This document shows positions 50,824 to 52,300 of a stretch of 52,300 nucleotides of DNA, piece after piece. Source of the stretch: Chrysophaeum taylorii (taxonomy: Eukaryota > Sar > Pelagophyceae > Pelagomonadales > Pelagomonadaceae); contig JAQMWT010000485.1 in NCBI GenBank assembly GCA_029834535.1, positions 1 to 52,300 of the forward strand, in the 5' to 3' direction. The stretch's first letter is position 1. The number at the start of each line of letters is the position of its first letter. The notes under the pieces were generated by a model, which made no database searches, was not told where the DNA came from, and saw nothing but the letters and a program-made list of their open reading frames with translations. A program made the position numbers and the translations under genes.

Positions 50824-52300
50824 ATGAATCCTGCCAAGAACAAGGATGCTGCGAGCCGACGTTATTCTGTATTGAACCGTGGACGTGGCGGCATATCATC
50901 ATTATCTTCTCCGTTTAATGCTCTAAACCCAGGAATTGCTCCCACTGGTTCTCCTAATCGGAAGCATCAAACGTATCTCTCTGTTGCTCAAGGAAATCAG
51001 TTCTCGCCAGTGACTCCCAGGTCACAAACAACACCGCACCATACTAAATCTCATGTTGCAAACACCGAATACTTTCTTCTAAAGCATTGTAAATTCGATG
51101 CTATGGCGATGATGTCTGGGAACGTTCTCTCGCTTGGCGCCCAGCCACCTGATTTTTTGCTACCGTCACCTAAGAATCCTCAATGTTGGCATCAATCCAT
51201 CCAACAATTACTTACTGAGGCACAACAAAATAACTGCGTTGACAACCTCCACTTCCTGAGCTCTCTATTGTGTCTAAAGGCGAAGCGCATACGTAATGCT
51301 CCTAACATACCGGCAAACGAGGGTATTCGATTGCATCGATACCCACCCATTAAAGGCGTTGTCAAAGTACACATAATGTGTACGAAATGTTTCAATAAAA
51401 CCGATGCGCCGGGTACGCCCCTTGTACTCGCCATTTGCACCGAAGATGAAATTAAAATGGACAAAATCATTAAAATCATCGAGGACCATCTTGCGTCGGA
51501 TCAACATGCTTCGCATTGTTTTGACGTACCGCGTCCATTTTTTCATTTTGATCTGTGTCATGTGTAATTTGTCACAGCACGGGACAGCGTTAATTAGGAA
51601 CAGTCTTCAGTCGTTTCATCTTTCTTGCTGTAATGATCCAGCTGCACACATGAGAGCCATCATTCTCCGTTTTGGGAAGTCCATTGCAATCAACAAGCTG
51701 CTTAAAGAGGCGCTCATGAAATGTATGGCAACCCATAATCTGAATGCTTCTAAAATTATTGTGAATCCTAACGATAACGCACCCCTCTTGCTACAGCTGC
51801 CTTATATCTCGAATGTCAATCTCGAGATTCTTGTAGCGGCTTGGTCATTACTACAGTCTGTCGAAGATAAAGTCTGTGTCGTGACCAATCCTGATGAGCT
51901 ACTTGATGTGCTCATTGAAAGTTTCGTTAATGATGTCTTTCACCAGTTTAATGACACTTCTCACGAGATGTTACCGCCTATGTTGGATTACTTTCTTCAA
52001 CTATCACCCGAGCATCAGACCGCCTTCAAAAACGTACTAATTCAGGTTGGTTATCCTTCTGCCATAATAGACGCATTTTCAGACACTAAATTGTCTGAGG
52101 ATAAAAAACCTGCACCAGTCGAACCTGCACCAGTTGAACCCACGCCAGACGAACTTAACGATAATGTAATTGAGTCTTTGCGCCAGTTAAAAGAAGAAGT
52201 TCAATCTCTATCTTCACGTATCACGGAAAGTGATCAGCAATTGATGGAACGAGACCAACAATTATCTGATGCCTTGAAGAATATAACTCAGCTACAAGAA
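50824..52300 (+). pseudogene. ORF3 of element A, runs off the window
   Basis: ATG at 50824 (MNPAKNKDAASRRYSVLNRG), 110 nt after the pol stop and in a different frame, so it needs its own message or initiation. The first 247 codons contain EYFLLKHCKFDAMAMMSGN, KRIRNAPNIPANEGIRLHRY and VHIMCTKCFNK. A single extra T near 51565 shifts the frame; it continues CNDPAAHMRAIILRFGKS, LEILVAAWSLLQS, QTAFKNVLIQVGYP and a coiled-coil-like ESLRQLKEEVQSL at the edge. A3 and A4 give the rest. No signal peptide, membrane segment or known domain, so it is not clearly an env gene. Confidence 0.75.

Larger units (their letters stand above)
41163..52300 (+). mobile_element. Copia-type element A, main copy, 3' end beyond the window
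   Basis: LTR, primer site, leader, gag-protease, in-frame UGA, unknown domain, integrase, RT, RNase H, ORF3. From the A4 copy about 1.06 kb should be missing at the right, which gives a total near 12.2 kb, long for copia elements (usually 5-9 kb). The gag-protease ORF is intact for 913 codons; pol has about four frameshifts. Confidence 0.85.

Noticed and set aside
50824..52300. ORF3 as an envelope gene
   Set aside because: Its position would fit, but I see no signal peptide, no membrane segment and no fusion-like motif.

Overview
This window looks like repeat-dense DNA from a eukaryotic nuclear genome. Almost every stretch I can identify is a broken, nested or inverted copy of an LTR retrotransposon, plus a short SINE-like family. 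I see no intact ordinary host gene, no rRNA or tRNA gene, and nothing prokaryotic. The lineage cannot be fixed from this sequence; a TE-rich alga, oomycete or fungus are all possible.

Layout. 20-2995: remains of a Ty3/gypsy-type pol. 3060-5136: 5' LTR and gag of a Ty1/copia-type family, here called A. 5138-8535 (-): the 3' end of another A copy (RNase H tail, an extra ORF3, 3' LTR), with a SINE-like insertion. 8540-9183: GC-rich and unassigned. 9184-9562: ten copies of a 15-mer. 9568-10983 (+) and 10984-12276 (-): two more A fragments joined tail to tail. 12420-14540: unit E, about 400-bp inverted repeats around a gene for a 33-residue repeat protein. 14717-15704: two SINE-like copies. 17117-24239 (-): element B, a diverged copia relative of A. 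24240-27179 (+): LTR, gag and protease of another copia-like element, C. 27180-35814 (-): element F, bounded by the same LTR family as C, with a giant ORF but no recognisable reverse transcriptase. 35815-38562 (-): element D, sister of B. 38563-41162 (+): integrase and first RT codons of a C-type element. 41163-52300 (+): the best-preserved A copy, inserted in that RT and running off the window end.

The most unusual biology is in the A/B/D copia lineage. Its order is LTR, a primer site matching the anticodon arm of initiator tRNA-Met, a 913-codon gag-protease ORF, an in-frame UGA-C stop at the same place in A and B followed by pol in the same frame, a roughly 650-residue domain I do not recognise between protease and integrase, integrase, RT, RNase H, and in A a separate ORF3 of about 685 codons before the 3' LTR. 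B and D repeat a peptide ending SLNY at module boundaries, which could be protease processing sites. Each copy carries frameshifts, so these are probably defective copies of a once-active lineage.

A second family, R (about 360 bp, GTTA-repeat tail), is supported by target duplications of 7, 9 and 11 bp at three copies. One R copy splits the giant F reading frame, and conceptual removal of the insertion leaves that frame continuous, which indicates that F was open when R landed.
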